Of a DNA stretch of 64,000 bases, positions 6,424 through 15,550 are shown piece by piece (position 1 is the first letter of the stretch; the number at the start of each line of letters is the position of its first letter). A program made the position numbers and the translations under genes. The stretch spans positions 1 to 64,000 of the forward strand of contig NZ_JGYS01000019.1 in NCBI RefSeq assembly GCF_000741175.1, written 5' to 3'. The notes under the pieces were generated by a model that did not search any database, was not told where the DNA came from, and worked only from the letters and a program-made list of their open reading frames with translations. Source of the stretch: Bifidobacterium callitrichos DSM 23973 (GTDB taxonomy: Bacteria > Actinomycetota > Actinomycetes > Actinomycetales > Bifidobacteriaceae).

Positions 6424-7005
6424 TCAGTCGCGGAACGTGATCTCGCCGGTCTCGGCGTCCATCGACTCGACGATGGCGAGCGAGTCGACGTCGTAGCCTT
6501 CGGCGCGCAGCGCGTCGCCGCCGCCCTGGAAGCCCTTCTCGACGGCGATGCCGATGCCCTCGACCACTGCTCCGGCCTCCTTGCACAGGTCGATGAGTCC
6601 GTGCAGCGCCTTGCCGTTGGCGAGGAAGTCGTCGATGAGCAGGACGTGGTCGCCGGCGCTGAGATACTTCTTCGCGACGATCACCGGGAACTCCTTCTGC
6701 TTGGTGAAGGAATAGACGGTGGTGGTGTACTGCTCGCCGTCGAGGTTGATCGACTGCGCCTTCTTCGCGAACACCACCGGAACGCCGTTGAAGTGGCGCG
6801 CCGCGACGCATGCGATGCCGATGCCGGAGGCCTCGATGGTGAGGATCTTCGTGATGGTCCTGCCGGCGAAGTGCTCGGCCCAGGCCGCGCCCATGTGATC
6901 GAACAGCGTCACATCGCACTGGTGGTTCAGAAAGGCGTCCACCTTCAACACATTGCCGGGCTTGACCGTGCCCTCCTTGCGGATGCGTTCCTCAAGTTCC
7001 TTCAA
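6424..7005 (-). CDS. xpt: Xanthine phosphoribosyltransferase
   Basis: A 193-residue type I phosphoribosyltransferase that joins xanthine to PRPP to make XMP in purine salvage. The PRPP-binding loop [14 protein letters not shown] lies at residues 121-134, the substrate hood region FHNG-like segment around [12 protein letters not shown] at 71-82, and the start [20 protein letters not shown] is typical of Xpt. I place the start at the TTG at 7005: it follows AAAGGGG by a few bases and gives the family's usual length, whereas upstream ATGs add implausible residues. It is divergent from pcrA and lies just upstream of pbuX. Confidence 0.9.
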   Translation of the reverse strand: MKELEERIRKEGTVKPGNVLKVDAFLNHQCDVTLFDHMGAAWAEHFAGRTITKILTIEASGIGIACVAARHFNGVPVVFAKKAQSINLDGEQYTTTVYSFTKQKEFPVIVAKKYLSAGDHVLLIDDFLANGKALHGLIDLCKEAGAVVEGIGIAVEKGFQGGGDALRAEGYDVDSLAIVESMDAETGEITFRD

Positions 7006-7229
7006 AACAACCCCTTTTGACGAATGGCGGGTAACGAATGGTTGAACAGCCAGTTTACGTCGTGTCGGTGACCGCCGCGGCTGAGCCGTGCGATCCGCCT
7101 CGCGCCGTCCTCCCACACAATCATCGCCATCCCGGCCGACGATGCCATGTGGTAGACATGTATGGCCGAAAAATTCCACGGCAAGACGGTTCGCCAATAC
7201 GTTCACAGTTCACACGACAGGGGAGCAGC

Positions 7230-9890
7230 GTGCAACAGGATCCGGATGTCATCGCAAGAAGCGCCGAGGAGCTCGTGGGGGATCTCAACCCGCAGCAGTC
7301 CCAGGCGGTGCAGTATCGTGGGCCGGCGCTGCTGATCGGCGCGGGCGCCGGCTCCGGCAAGACCCGCGTGCTGACCCGTCGCATCGCGTGGATCCTCAGC
7401 CAGTTCGGCGCATGGCCCAGCCAGATCCTCGCCATCACGTTCACCAACAAGGCCGCCGCCGAGATGCGCGAGCGCCTCCAGACGCTGATCGGACCGGTGG
7501 CCCAGCGCATGTGGGTGTCGACCTTCCACTCGGCGTGCGTGAGGATCCTGAGGCGCGACGGCAAGGAGATCGGGCTCAAGAGCGGCTTCTCGATCTACGA
7601 CTCCGCCGACTCCGAGCGTCTCGTCAAGATCATCGCCACCGAGTTCAACATCGACGTCAAGCGCTACACGCCCCGTTCGATCCTCGGACGCATCTCCGAC
7701 TACAAGAACCAGCTCATCTCCGTCTCCACGCAGCTGGCGGCCTACGCGCCCGACTTCAAGCCCGGACAGCGCGGCTACCGGATCAGCAACTTCGACAACG
7801 TCGAGGAGCTGTATGCGATCGTCTACGCCGAGTACGAGCATCGCCTCGCCCTCGCCAACGCCGTCGACTTCGACGATCTCATCGTGCGCACCGTCGAACT
7901 GCTGCGCGAGCATCCGCAGGCCGCCGAATACTACCGGCACAAGTTCCGCTACATCCTCGTCGACGAGTATCAGGACACCAACCATGCGCAGTACGTGCTC
8001 GTGCGCGAACTCGCCGGCGTCGACTCGCGTGACGGACGGGATCCGGCGTGGATCACCGTGGTGGGCGATTCCGACCAGTCGATCTACGCGTTCCGCGGAG
8101 CCGACATCCGCAACATCCAGGACTTCGAGCAGGACTTCCCGGATGCGAAGACCATCATGCTCGAACAGAACTACCGTTCCACGCAGACCATCCTCGACGC
8201 CGCCAACGCCGTGATCTCCCACAACGAGGGACGCAAGCCCAAGAAGCTGTGGACCGCCATCGGCAAGGGGGAGCCGATCGTCGGCTATGCGGCAGACAAC
8301 GCCCAGCAGGAGGCCCAGTGGGTCGCCGGCGAGATCGCCAGACTCCACAGCGAGGAGTCCATCGCCTATTCGGACATGGCGGTCATGTACCGCGCCAACG
8401 CGCAGTCCCGCTCGTTGGAGGAGGCGCTCATCAACGCGGGGATGCCGTACCAGCTGGTCGGCGGCACCAGGTTCTACGAACGTCGCGAGATCAAGGACGC
8501 GATGGCCTACCTGCAGGCCATCGTCAACCCGGACGACGACGTGAACCTGCGCCGCATCCTCAACGTGCCCAAGCGAGGCCTGGGCGCCCGTGCCGAAGGC
8601 ATCATCCTCGACTACGCGCGCGCCAACGGCGGCAGCTTCTTCTACGGTCTCATGCACATGGACGAGATCGAAGGCATGCCCACCCGTACGCTGAACCAGC
8701 TGCACGCCTTCCGCGATCTCATGGCCGGCCTGTCCGCGTTCGCGCGCGCCAACGACGCGCATCCCAGCGACGTCGTCGCCGAGGTGCTCGACAAGTCCGG
8801 ACTGCTCGACGAGCTGCGCAAATCCGCCGACCCGCAGGACGAGTCGCGCATCGAGAACCTCTCCCAGCTGCAGTCCACGGCGGCCGAGTTCGAGCAGAAG
8901 ACCCCCGACGCCACCCTGGGCGGGTTCCTCGAGACGACGGCGCTCGTTGCCGACTCCGACCAGCTGCCCGGCGAGGGGGAGGACTCCGGCAAGGTCACGC
9001 TCATGACCCTGCACACCGCCAAGGGCCTCGAATATCCGGTGGTGTTCCTCACCGGCATGGAACAGGGCACGTTCCCGCATTCGCGCTCCCTCGAGGACAC
9101 GAGCGAACTGGCCGAGGAGCGTCGTCTCGCCTATGTGGGCATCACCCGCGCCAAGTGCCGTCTCTACGTCACGCGCGCCGACGTGCGCAGCCAGTGGGGC
9201 AAGGCCGCCGAGATGCTCCCCAGCCAGTTCCTCGACGAGATCCCCGACGAGCTCATCGACTGGAAACGCCGTGAATCCGACGTCGAGCGCATGCGCGCCA
9301 ACTGGGACGACGACGAGTTCGGCGGCTGGGACGACGACTTCTCCTCCGGGCCGACCTTCGGGGGTTCGGGGTCGTACGGGTCGTCCTCGTATGGCTCGTC
9401 GTACGGCGGATCCACGTACGGTTCTTCCGGCTCGTCGTACGGCTCGTCGTCCTACGGTTCACGCGGGGGAGGACGATATGGCTCGTCGTACGGCTCCTCG
9501 ACCTACGGTTCGTCCACCTACGGCGGCTCGTCGGGTTCGTCGTACGGTTCCTCATCCTCATCCCGTTCCGGTTCGTCGTCCCGTTCGTCCCGATCCTACG
9601 GATCGTCGTCCTATGGGTCGTCCTCCTCGACCGGGCGATCCGGCAAGGTCTCGACCCGCCGCGTCACGCCGAAGGCCTCCGCCGCATCGACGGCTTCGCA
9701 GGGCATGCACGACAACGGACTCGACATCGCCGATTTCGCGATCGGCGATCGCATCACCCACGATCGCTTCGGCATGGGCAAGATCATTGACATCCAGGCC
9801 GCGGGTCCGAGGCCGGTCATCACCGTCGACTTCGGCTCCGACGGGGTCAAGCGCCTGTCGCTCAAGAACGCGCCGATCGAGAAGCTCTGA
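7230..9890 (+). CDS. pcrA: ATP-dependent DNA helicase PcrA/UvrD with Ser/Tyr/Gly-rich insert
   Basis: An 886-residue SF1A helicase for DNA repair and replication-transcription conflicts. Motifs in order: Q-motif LNPQQSQAV (19-27), Walker A GAGAGSGKT (37-45), TFTNKAAAEMRERL, DEYQDT (245-250), VGDSDQSIYAFRGAD, LEQNYRST, TLHTAKGLEYPVVFL and EERRLAYVGITRAK. Residues ~707-806 are a low-complexity domain of Ser, Gly and Tyr. Residues ~829-886 (FAIGDRITHDRFGMGKIIDI) are the Tudor-like C-terminal domain that in relatives binds RNA polymerase. The GTG at 7230 follows GGGGAG, giving VQQDPDVIAR as N-terminus; longer in-frame starts lack a ribosome site. Confidence 0.93.
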   Translation: MQQDPDVIARSAEELVGDLNPQQSQAVQYRGPALLIGAGAGSGKTRVLTRRIAWILSQFGAWPSQILAITFTNKAAAEMRERLQTLIGPVAQRMWVSTFHSACVRILRRDGKEIGLKSGFSIYDSADSERLVKIIATEFNIDVKRYTPRSILGRISDYKNQLISVSTQLAAYAPDFKPGQRGYRISNFDNVEELYAIVYAEYEHRLALANAVDFDDLIVRTVELLREHPQAAEYYRHKFRYILVDEYQDTNHAQYVLVRELAGVDSRDGRDPAWITVVGDSDQSIYAFRGADIRNIQDFEQDFPDAKTIMLEQNYRSTQTILDAANAVISHNEGRKPKKLWTAIGKGEPIVGYAADNAQQEAQWVAGEIARLHSEESIAYSDMAVMYRANAQSRSLEEALINAGMPYQLVGGTRFYERREIKDAMAYLQAIVNPDDDVNLRRILNVPKRGLGARAEGIILDYARANGGSFFYGLMHMDEIEGMPTRTLNQLHAFRDLMAGLSAFARANDAHPSDVVAEVLDKSGLLDELRKSADPQDESRIENLSQLQSTAAEFEQKTPDATLGGFLETTALVADSDQLPGEGEDSGKVTLMTLHTAKGLEYPVVFLTGMEQGTFPHSRSLEDTSELAEERRLAYVGITRAKCRLYVTRADVRSQWGKAAEMLPSQFLDEIPDELIDWKRRESDVERMRANWDDDEFGGWDDDFSSGPTFGGSGSYGSSSYGSSYGGSTYGSSGSSYGSSSYGSRGGGRYGSSYGSSTYGSSTYGGSSGSSYGSSSSSRSGSSSRSSRSYGSSSYGSSSSTGRSGKVSTRRVTPKASAASTASQGMHDNGLDIADFAIGDRITHDRFGMGKIIDIQAAGPRPVITVDFGSDGVKRLSLKNAPIEKL
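9349..9645 (+). repeat. Low-complexity (S/G)Y(G) repeat region inside pcrA
   Basis: About 100 codons encode almost only Ser, Gly, Tyr and Thr, with a few Arg. There are 13 tyrosines and every one is followed by glycine (units such as SYGSS, TYGSS). The DNA is built of near-repeats of TACGGNTCGTCG but codons vary, so the amino acid pattern appears selected rather than being a recent DNA expansion. Confidence 0.85.
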
Positions 9891-9911
9891 AGTCTGTCCG
9901 CACCTCGGGTG

Positions 9912-9917
9912 TATATT
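9912..9917 (+). promoter_or_regulatory. -10 element of rpsD
   Basis: TATATT about 208 bp before the rpsD start. Transcription from here would give a ~200-nt structured leader. Confidence 0.45.
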
Positions 9918-10124
9918 AGACGTTTGTGTCTGCCGCAAGGCGGATACGTCTGGAGTCTTAGCCCATCAACGGGTCGGCGGCTTGCCGCTTGGGAGCTTCC
10001 CAAGGAAAACAGGCCGCTCGTGAGCGATCACGACGAAGCGTTGGAGAGGCCCGACTCAGCGTGGAAGGCCAACAAGGCCACCCACGTTCCGTTCAGATAA
10101 CGACAGAAAGATAAAGGAATAATC
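9918..10124 (+). promoter_or_regulatory. Structured 5' leader of rpsD
   Basis: The non-coding interval holds two adjacent hairpins, GCGGC-TT-GCCGC (9977-9988) and CTTGGGA-GCT-TCCCAAG (9988-10004). Near its end, AGGCCACCCACGTTCCG (10075-10091) is identical to a stretch inside rpsD itself (10354-10370). S4 is a known autoregulator in other bacteria, so this is probably a ribosomal-protein leader. The weak reading frame across it is not judged to be a gene. Confidence 0.55.
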
Positions 10125-10751
10125 ATGACGAACGTTCAGCGTTCCCGCCGTCAGGTGCGCCTTTCCCGCGCCCTCGGCATCGCCCTGACCCCGAAGGCCC
10201 AGCGCATCTTCGAGAAGCGCCCGTACGCCCCGGGTGAGCACGGCCGCACTCGCCGTCGCACCGAGTCCGATTACGCCGTGCGTCTGCGCGAGAAGCAGCG
10301 TCTGCGCGCCCAGTACGGCGTGTCCGAGAAGCAGCTGCGTCGCGCCTACGAGCAGGCCACCCACGTTCCGGGCCAGACCGGTAACGCCATGCTGGCCGAC
10401 CTCGAGGTCCGTCTCGACAACCTGGTCCTGCGTTCCGGCTTCGCCCGCACCACCGCCCAGGCCCGTCAGTTCGTGACCCACCGCCACATCCTCGTGGACG
10501 GCAACATCGTCAACCGTCCGTCCTACCGCGTCAAGCCCGGCCAGACCATCCAGGTCAAGCCGAAGAGCCAGACCATGGTTCCGTTCCAGATCGCCGCCGA
10601 AGGCGTGCACCGTGATGTGCTGCCCGCGGTCCCCGGCTACCTCGATGTGAACCTGCCGTCCCTCAAGGCCACCCTGACCCGCAAGCCGGAGGTCGATCAG
10701 ATCCCGGTGCAGGTCAACATCCAGTACGTGGTCGAGTTCTACGCCCGCTGA
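10125..10751 (+). CDS. rpsD: 30S ribosomal protein S4
   Basis: A 208-residue S4 protein that binds 16S rRNA early in small-subunit assembly. The N-terminal part has the RRQVRLSRALGIALTPKAQ and YAPGEHGRTRRR segments. The S4 RNA-binding domain follows at ~94-160 (LEVRLDNLVLRSGFARTTAQ, RQFVTHRHILVDG). It lacks the zinc-binding cysteines of some S4 proteins, placing it in the C-minus class. AAAGGA precedes the ATG. It stands alone here rather than in the alpha operon, as usual for this isolated copy in actinobacteria. Confidence 0.96.
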   Translation: MTNVQRSRRQVRLSRALGIALTPKAQRIFEKRPYAPGEHGRTRRRTESDYAVRLREKQRLRAQYGVSEKQLRRAYEQATHVPGQTGNAMLADLEVRLDNLVLRSGFARTTAQARQFVTHRHILVDGNIVNRPSYRVKPGQTIQVKPKSQTMVPFQIAAEGVHRDVLPAVPGYLDVNLPSLKATLTRKPEVDQIPVQVNIQYVVEFYAR

Positions 10752-10796
10752 TCCGGGCCCACTTCTGTATCCATTACAGTCAAGGACATACCGCCC

Positions 10797-10829
10797 GAAC
10801 CCCGCGCTCCCGTCTGGGACGCGGGGTTC
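10797..10829 (+). terminator. Terminator of rpsD
   Basis: GAACCCCGCG (10797-10806) pairs with CGCGGGGTTC (10820-10829); the stem is GC-rich and about 45 bp after the rpsD stop. Confidence 0.7.
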
Positions 10830-10875
10830 CCGCGTTATGGGGGAGCACGGACTCGCGCCGCCGTCGCGGCGGCGG

Positions 10876-10881
10876 TAGAGT
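10876..10881 (+). promoter_or_regulatory. -10 element of a leaderless histidine phosphatase gene
   Basis: TAGAGT ends six bases before the ATG at 10888. No Shine-Dalgarno sequence is present. Confidence 0.5.
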
Positions 10882-10887
10882 GGACCC

Positions 10888-11562
10888 ATGATCCTCCACC
10901 TGCATCTGGTCCGCCACGGACAGACCACGTTCAACCGCTACAACAGGCTTCAGGGATGGTGCAACGCGCCGTTGACCGAAGCAGGCCTCGCCGACGCCGA
11001 CAAGGCCGGACATCGACTCGAGCACTACGACTTCGCCGCCGCATACTGCTCGGACACCTCGCGCGCCCAGATCACCGCCGCGCGCATCCTCGACATCAAC
11101 GAGGCCGCAGGCCACACACGCCCCGCGCTGATCTCCGACATGCACTTCCGCGAGCAGTGCTACGGCTACTTCGAGGGGCAGGACATGTCCCTGGCATGGA
11201 CCGCCGCCGGCGGACCCCACGGCGCGAGGAACTACAACGAGATCGTCGAGAAGTTCGGCCTCGCCGCCACCCGCGACTTTCTCAAGGAGGCCGACCCGTT
11301 CCACGATGCGGAATCGGATGAGGAGTACTGGACCCGCGTCGAGGGCGCGTTCGCGCTCATCGCCGCCAATCCCGATCTCAGGGACGGCGACGACGTGCTC
11401 CAGATCTCGCACGGCAACACGCTGCTCAGCCTCGGACACCGATTCGGCGGCAGCGATCTCGATCTGAGCGAGAGGCCGAGGAACGGCTCCGTCACCGACA
11501 TCGACTTCGATACGTCCAAGCCGTTTGCCGAGGCGATCACCATCGTGTCGTACGGCAAGTGA
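10888..11562 (+). CDS. Histidine phosphatase (phosphoglycerate mutase) family protein
   Basis: A 224-residue protein of the histidine phosphatase superfamily. The phosphate-accepting motif is LVRHGQTTFN (RHG at residues 9-11), followed by LTEAGLADA and the Y-CSDTSRAQITA segment. The second catalytic histidine lies in ISHGNTL near residue 173. Substrates vary widely across the family and none can be read here. The long insert around FEGQDMSLAWTAAGGPHGAR is typical of Gram-positive phosphatases rather than glycolytic mutases. It is probably transcribed as a leaderless mRNA. Confidence 0.85.
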   Translation: MILHLHLVRHGQTTFNRYNRLQGWCNAPLTEAGLADADKAGHRLEHYDFAAAYCSDTSRAQITAARILDINEAAGHTRPALISDMHFREQCYGYFEGQDMSLAWTAAGGPHGARNYNEIVEKFGLAATRDFLKEADPFHDAESDEEYWTRVEGAFALIAANPDLRDGDDVLQISHGNTLLSLGHRFGGSDLDLSERPRNGSVTDIDFDTSKPFAEAITIVSYGK

Positions 11563-11598
11563 TACCCTATTGCGAGTAACTGTGACATAGGAGGCTTT

Positions 11599-11982
11599 AT
11601 GGGAGTTGGAGAGATCGCCGGATTGGTGGCCGCCATCGCGTTCGCCGTGCTCGCCGGGTTCATGATCTATCCGCTGATCCGTCTGGGCAAGCTGTTCGAC
11701 CAGATCGCCGCGACCGTCAAGGAATCCGGCGATCACGCCATCCCCGCGCTCGATGAGGGAGTCACCACCGTCAAGCAGGTCAACAAGTCGCTCGAGGACG
11801 TCAACAAGATCTCGGCGGCCGCGTCGACCACCGCCAACAACGTCGGCGCACTGACCGACCTGTACGGTTCGTTCCTCGGCAAGCCGGTGATCAAGATCGC
11901 GTCGGCCGCATACGCCCTGAAGTCCACCGCCGCTTCCTTCCTCGCCGAGGGCAAGCCCGCGGCGAAGCAGGAGGAGAAGTGA
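11599..11982 (+). CDS. DUF948 family membrane-anchored protein
   Basis: A 127-residue protein with one N-terminal membrane helix (IAGLVAAIAFAVLAGFMIY) and a long helical remainder rich in Ala, Thr and Val (KLFDQIAATVKESGD, TTVKQVNKSLEDVNKISAAA), as in DUF948. AGGAGG stands before the ATG. Together with the next small gene it forms the pair found just upstream of alaS in many actinobacteria. The function is unknown. Confidence 0.8.
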   Translation: MGVGEIAGLVAAIAFAVLAGFMIYPLIRLGKLFDQIAATVKESGDHAIPALDEGVTTVKQVNKSLEDVNKISAAASTTANNVGALTDLYGSFLGKPVIKIASAAYALKSTAASFLAEGKPAAKQEEK

Positions 11983-12218
11983 TGTTCAAGCGCATCTTCT
12001 GGGTCGGTCTCGGCTTCGGTCTCGGCGTGATCGCCGTCTCCAAGGCCCAGGCCTACGTCAAGGCCAACACCCCCGACGCCGCGCGTCAGTTCCTGCTCGG
12101 CCCCGATCAGGACAATGTCACCGTCAGGACGCTCGCCGGCCTGTTCGATGAGTTCAATACCGCGCGCAAGGCCCGTGAGCATGAGCTCAACGAGCGGTAT
12201 TCGAAGGACGTCCACTAG
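11982..12218 (+). CDS. DUF6167-like small membrane protein
   Basis: A 78-residue protein with one N-terminal hydrophobic helix, MFKRIFWVGLGFGLGVIAVS, followed by a polar helical tail. Position and pattern match the DUF6167-type protein between the DUF948 gene and alaS in Streptomyces and relatives. The ATG overlaps the preceding stop (GTGATG), and GGAGG lies seven bases upstream, so the pair is translationally coupled. Function unknown. Confidence 0.7.
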   Translation: MFKRIFWVGLGFGLGVIAVSKAQAYVKANTPDAARQFLLGPDQDNVTVRTLAGLFDEFNTARKAREHELNERYSKDVH

Positions 12219-12394
12219 ACGGGGACGGGTCGAACGCACGGGCACGGAGCCGGTAGCCCCGATCCCATGTCCCGCGGTGACGGATCGGCCGAGGAATGAT
12301 CATCCGGTCGCCGACATCCATCGATAATCGCATATCACAGTCTTTCCAGGGCTTCACCATGCCCGCAAACACACACAAGGAGTTCCAACCGCTT

Positions 12395-15079
12395 ATGCGC
12401 ACCTCAGAAATCGCGAAGCGCTATCTCGACTACTTCGCCGCGCACGACCATCTGGTCGTACCGTCGGCGTCGCTGATTTCGCCGAACCCGACCACGCTGT
12501 TCACCATCGCCGGCATGGTGCCGTTCATCCCGTACCTGATGGGCGAGCAGACCCCGCCGAAGCACCGTATGGCCTCCAATCAGAAGTGCGTACGCACGCT
12601 CGACATCGACGAGGTCGGCAAGACCACCCGTCACGGCACCTTCTTCCAGATGCTCGGCAACTTCTCCTTCGGCGACTACTTCAAGGAGGAGGCGATCCAC
12701 TACGCGTACGAGCTGCTGACCACCCCGCAGGACAAGGGCGGTTACGGCTTCGACCCGGAGAAGCTGTGGATGACCACCTTCACCGACGACGAGGAAGCCC
12801 GCTCGATGTGGAAGAACGAGGGCGTCGACCCCGAGCACATCCAGATCATGGGCATGGAGGACAACTTCTGGACCACCGGCGGTCCCGGCCCCGGCGGCCC
12901 GTGCTCCGAGATCTATGTCGACCGCGGTCCGGCCTTCGGCAAGGAGGGCGGCCCGATCGCCGATGAGAACCGCTACATCGAGATCTGGGATCTGGTCTTC
13001 GAGAACTACGAGGTCGACAACGTCAAGTCCAAGACGGACCTGCACATCGTCGGCGAGCTCGAGCACAAGAACATCGATACCGGTGCCGGTCTCGAGCGCC
13101 TCGCCTACCTGATGCAGGGCAAGGGCAACATCTACGAGACCGACGAGGTCTACCCGGTCATCCAGGCCGCGGAGCAGCTTTCGGGCCGCAAGTACGGCGA
13201 GGACGAGGCGATGGACGTCAAGTTCCGCGTCGTGGCCGATCACGTGCGCTCCGCCCTGATGATCATGTCCGACGGCGTGCGCCCGTCCAACAACGGCCGC
13301 GGCTACGTGCTGCGCCGTCTGCTGCGCCGCACCATCGAGGCCATGCGCGTGCTCGGCGTCGAGGATGCGGTCCTGCCGACCCTCTTCCCGACCTCCAAGG
13401 CCGCGATGGAGCCCAGCTACCCGGAGCTCAACGACACCTTCCACGAGGTGTCCGAGTCCGCGTACGGCGAGGAGGACGCGTTCCGCCGCACCCTGTCCGC
13501 CGGCATCGACATCCTCGACGTGGCCGTGAACAAGGCCAAGCAGGAGTCCGGCGCCAACGCCGTCGTCTCCGGCGACGACGCGTTCAAGCTGCACGACACC
13601 TACGGCTTCCCGATCGAGCTGACCCTCGAGATGGCCGCCGACCAGGGCGTCAAGGTCGACGAGGCCAAGTTCCGCGAGCTGATGGCCGAGCAGAAGAACC
13701 GCGCCCGCGCCGACGCGCTCAAGAAGCGCCACAACGTGGACCTGTCCGTCTACGACGATTTCAAGAAGACCCTCGCCAAGCCGATCGACTTCCTCGGCTA
13801 CACCGACATGTCCGCGCGCGCCACCGTGCTCGGCATCATGCAGGAGGGCAAGGGCTCCGTGCCGGCCGTCACCGGTCCGGCCAACATCGAGGTCATCCTC
13901 GACCGCACCCCGTTCTACGCGGAGGCCGGCGGCCAGCTCGCCGATCAGGGCGAGATCCTGTCCGACGACGGCGCGGTGCTCGAGGTCGACGACGTGCAGA
14001 AGCCGATCAAGGATCTCATCGTCCACCAGTGCCGTCTGACCGAGGGCACGCTGGTCGTCGGCACACAGGTCAACGCCAGCATCGATCTGGCCCGCCGCGG
14101 CGCCATCGCCCGCTCGCACACCGCCACGCACATGGTGCACAAGGCGCTGCGCGAGGAGCTCGGCCCGCAGGCCACCCAGCGCGGCTCCGAGGACGCCCCG
14201 AACCGTCTGCGCTTCGACTTCCAGTGGTCCAGCGCCCCGACCAAGCAGGTCATGAGCGCCGTCGAGGAGCGTGTCAACGACCGTCTGCGCGACAACCTCG
14301 CCGTCACCACCAAGGAGATGAAGTTCGACGACGCCATCGCCCTCGGCGCCATGCACCTGTTCGGCGAGAAGTACGGCGACATCGTGCGCGTCGTGTCCAT
14401 CGGCGAGGACGGCTGGAGCCGCGAGCTGTGCGGCGGCACCCATGTCGACCACGTCGGCAAGATCGGCGCGATCAACATCATGTCCGAATCCTCCATCGGC
14501 TCCGGCGTGCGCCGCGTCGATGCCGTGGTGGGCGCCGGCGCCTACGAGTTCAACGCCCGCGAGCACGCGCTGGTCTCCCAGCTGAGCGACAAGCTCAATG
14601 CCCGTCCGGACGAGCTGGCCGAGCGCGTCAACGCGCTGCTCGCCAAGCTCAAGGAGTCGGACCGCAGGCTCGCCGCCATGTACGAGGGCCAGCTGTCCGC
14701 CGCCATTCCGGAGCTCGTCAGGAACGCCGAGGCCTCCACGGCTCCGGTGAAGGTCGCCGCGAAGAACGTCGGCCACTTCGGTTCGTTCGACGCCCTGCGC
14801 AAGACCGTGCTCGACGTGCGCTCCCGTCTCGGCGAGGAGTCCCCGGTGGTCGTGGCTCTGGCCGGCGTCAGCGCCGACGACAAGCCGATGGTCGCCGTCG
14901 CCACCAACGAGGCGGCTCGCAAGCTCGGCATCAAGGCCGGCGACCTCGTTCGCGGCGCATCCAAGATCCTCGGCGGCGGTGGCGGCGGCAAGCCGGACTT
15001 CGCCCAGGGTGGCGGCGCCGACGCGTCGAAGCTCGATGAGGCGGTTTCCGCTCTCGAACGCGAGGCGCTGAAGGGCTGA
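12395..15079 (+). CDS. alaS: Alanine--tRNA ligase
   Basis: An 894-residue class II synthetase that charges tRNA-Ala. The N-terminus [19 protein letters not shown] and the [20 protein letters not shown] block are the catalytic core. The editing domain has [11 protein letters not shown] and [10 protein letters not shown], which supply the zinc ligands. The C-Ala domain ends with a glycine-rich [15 protein letters not shown]. The ATG at 12395 gives the usual N-terminus; AAGGAG lies 12 bases upstream, slightly far. Downstream ruvX follows after five bases. Confidence 0.96.
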   Translation: MRTSEIAKRYLDYFAAHDHLVVPSASLISPNPTTLFTIAGMVPFIPYLMGEQTPPKHRMASNQKCVRTLDIDEVGKTTRHGTFFQMLGNFSFGDYFKEEAIHYAYELLTTPQDKGGYGFDPEKLWMTTFTDDEEARSMWKNEGVDPEHIQIMGMEDNFWTTGGPGPGGPCSEIYVDRGPAFGKEGGPIADENRYIEIWDLVFENYEVDNVKSKTDLHIVGELEHKNIDTGAGLERLAYLMQGKGNIYETDEVYPVIQAAEQLSGRKYGEDEAMDVKFRVVADHVRSALMIMSDGVRPSNNGRGYVLRRLLRRTIEAMRVLGVEDAVLPTLFPTSKAAMEPSYPELNDTFHEVSESAYGEEDAFRRTLSAGIDILDVAVNKAKQESGANAVVSGDDAFKLHDTYGFPIELTLEMAADQGVKVDEAKFRELMAEQKNRARADALKKRHNVDLSVYDDFKKTLAKPIDFLGYTDMSARATVLGIMQEGKGSVPAVTGPANIEVILDRTPFYAEAGGQLADQGEILSDDGAVLEVDDVQKPIKDLIVHQCRLTEGTLVVGTQVNASIDLARRGAIARSHTATHMVHKALREELGPQATQRGSEDAPNRLRFDFQWSSAPTKQVMSAVEERVNDRLRDNLAVTTKEMKFDDAIALGAMHLFGEKYGDIVRVVSIGEDGWSRELCGGTHVDHVGKIGAINIMSESSIGSGVRRVDAVVGAGAYEFNAREHALVSQLSDKLNARPDELAERVNALLAKLKESDRRLAAMYEGQLSAAIPELVRNAEASTAPVKVAAKNVGHFGSFDALRKTVLDVRSRLGEESPVVVALAGVSADDKPMVAVATNEAARKLGIKAGDLVRGASKILGGGGGGKPDFAQGGGADASKLDEAVSALEREALKG

Positions 15080-15084
15080 GCCGT

Positions 15085-15540
15085 TTGACCTGGCTTGGCA
15101 TTGATTTGGGTGACGCCCGGGTCGGACTCGCATTGTCCGACCCGGAGCTCACCTTGGCACATCCCATCGGCAACATCCAGGTGTACGGGGACTCGTTCCG
15201 TGCGCTTGATGATGTTATCGATATCATCGAAGACGAGCACATCGATCGTGTCATCGTCGGACTGCCGTTGCTGCTGGACGGCACTGAAGGAAAGAGCGCC
15301 AAGAAGGCGCGCAGGTGGGCTTCGAACCTCGTCAAACGCATCGAACTGCTGATGGAGGACGGGGAGATCGAACTGGAAACCGTACCTGAGATAGAATTGA
15401 TCGACGAACGCCTGACCACGGTCAGCGCGCATCGTCAGTTGCATGACGCGAATATCGCAGGCAGGAAGCATAGGCCTGTAGTCGACCAGCAGTCCGCGGT
15501 CGTGATATTGCAGTCCGCGTTGGATCGCAGTGAGCACTAG
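15085..15540 (+). CDS. ruvX: Holliday junction resolvase-like protein RuvX/YqgF
   Basis: A 151-residue RNase H-like protein. It starts LGIDLGDARVGLALSDPE (first catalytic Asp), has VIVGLPLLLDGTEGKSA in the middle, and ELIDERLTTVSAHRQLHDA with the acidic residue of the active site. The family member in Escherichia coli takes part in 16S rRNA 5' maturation, and others resolve branched DNA. The TTG at 15085 is the only reasonable start, coupled to alaS. The order alaS-ruvX-mltG-aro is the conserved actinobacterial arrangement. Confidence 0.9.
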   Translation: MTWLGIDLGDARVGLALSDPELTLAHPIGNIQVYGDSFRALDDVIDIIEDEHIDRVIVGLPLLLDGTEGKSAKKARRWASNLVKRIELLMEDGEIELETVPEIELIDERLTTVSAHRQLHDANIAGRKHRPVVDQQSAVVILQSALDRSEH

Positions 15541-15550
15541 GGGAGAGGTA

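Noticed and set aside
7021..7229. Possible purine riboswitch upstream of xpt
   Set aside because: The conserved purine aptamer core is not found in the xpt upstream region; only short repeats of CATTCGT are seen.
9909..10100. A 63-codon open frame in the rpsD leader that ends in ATHVPFR
   Set aside because: The region forms leader hairpins, the frame has no ribosome site, and the resemblance to S4 is limited to the 17-base repeat. It is reported as a leader feature instead.
12219..12394. T-box leader before alaS
   Set aside because: No specifier stem or T-box consensus (TGGNACCGCG-type) could be found in the 176 bases.
12404..15133. A 909-codon open frame antisense to alaS
   Set aside because: It is the mirror of a high-GC gene. 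The protein is dominated by Val, Leu, Gly, Asp and Arg with no recognisable domain, and alaS on the other strand is certain.
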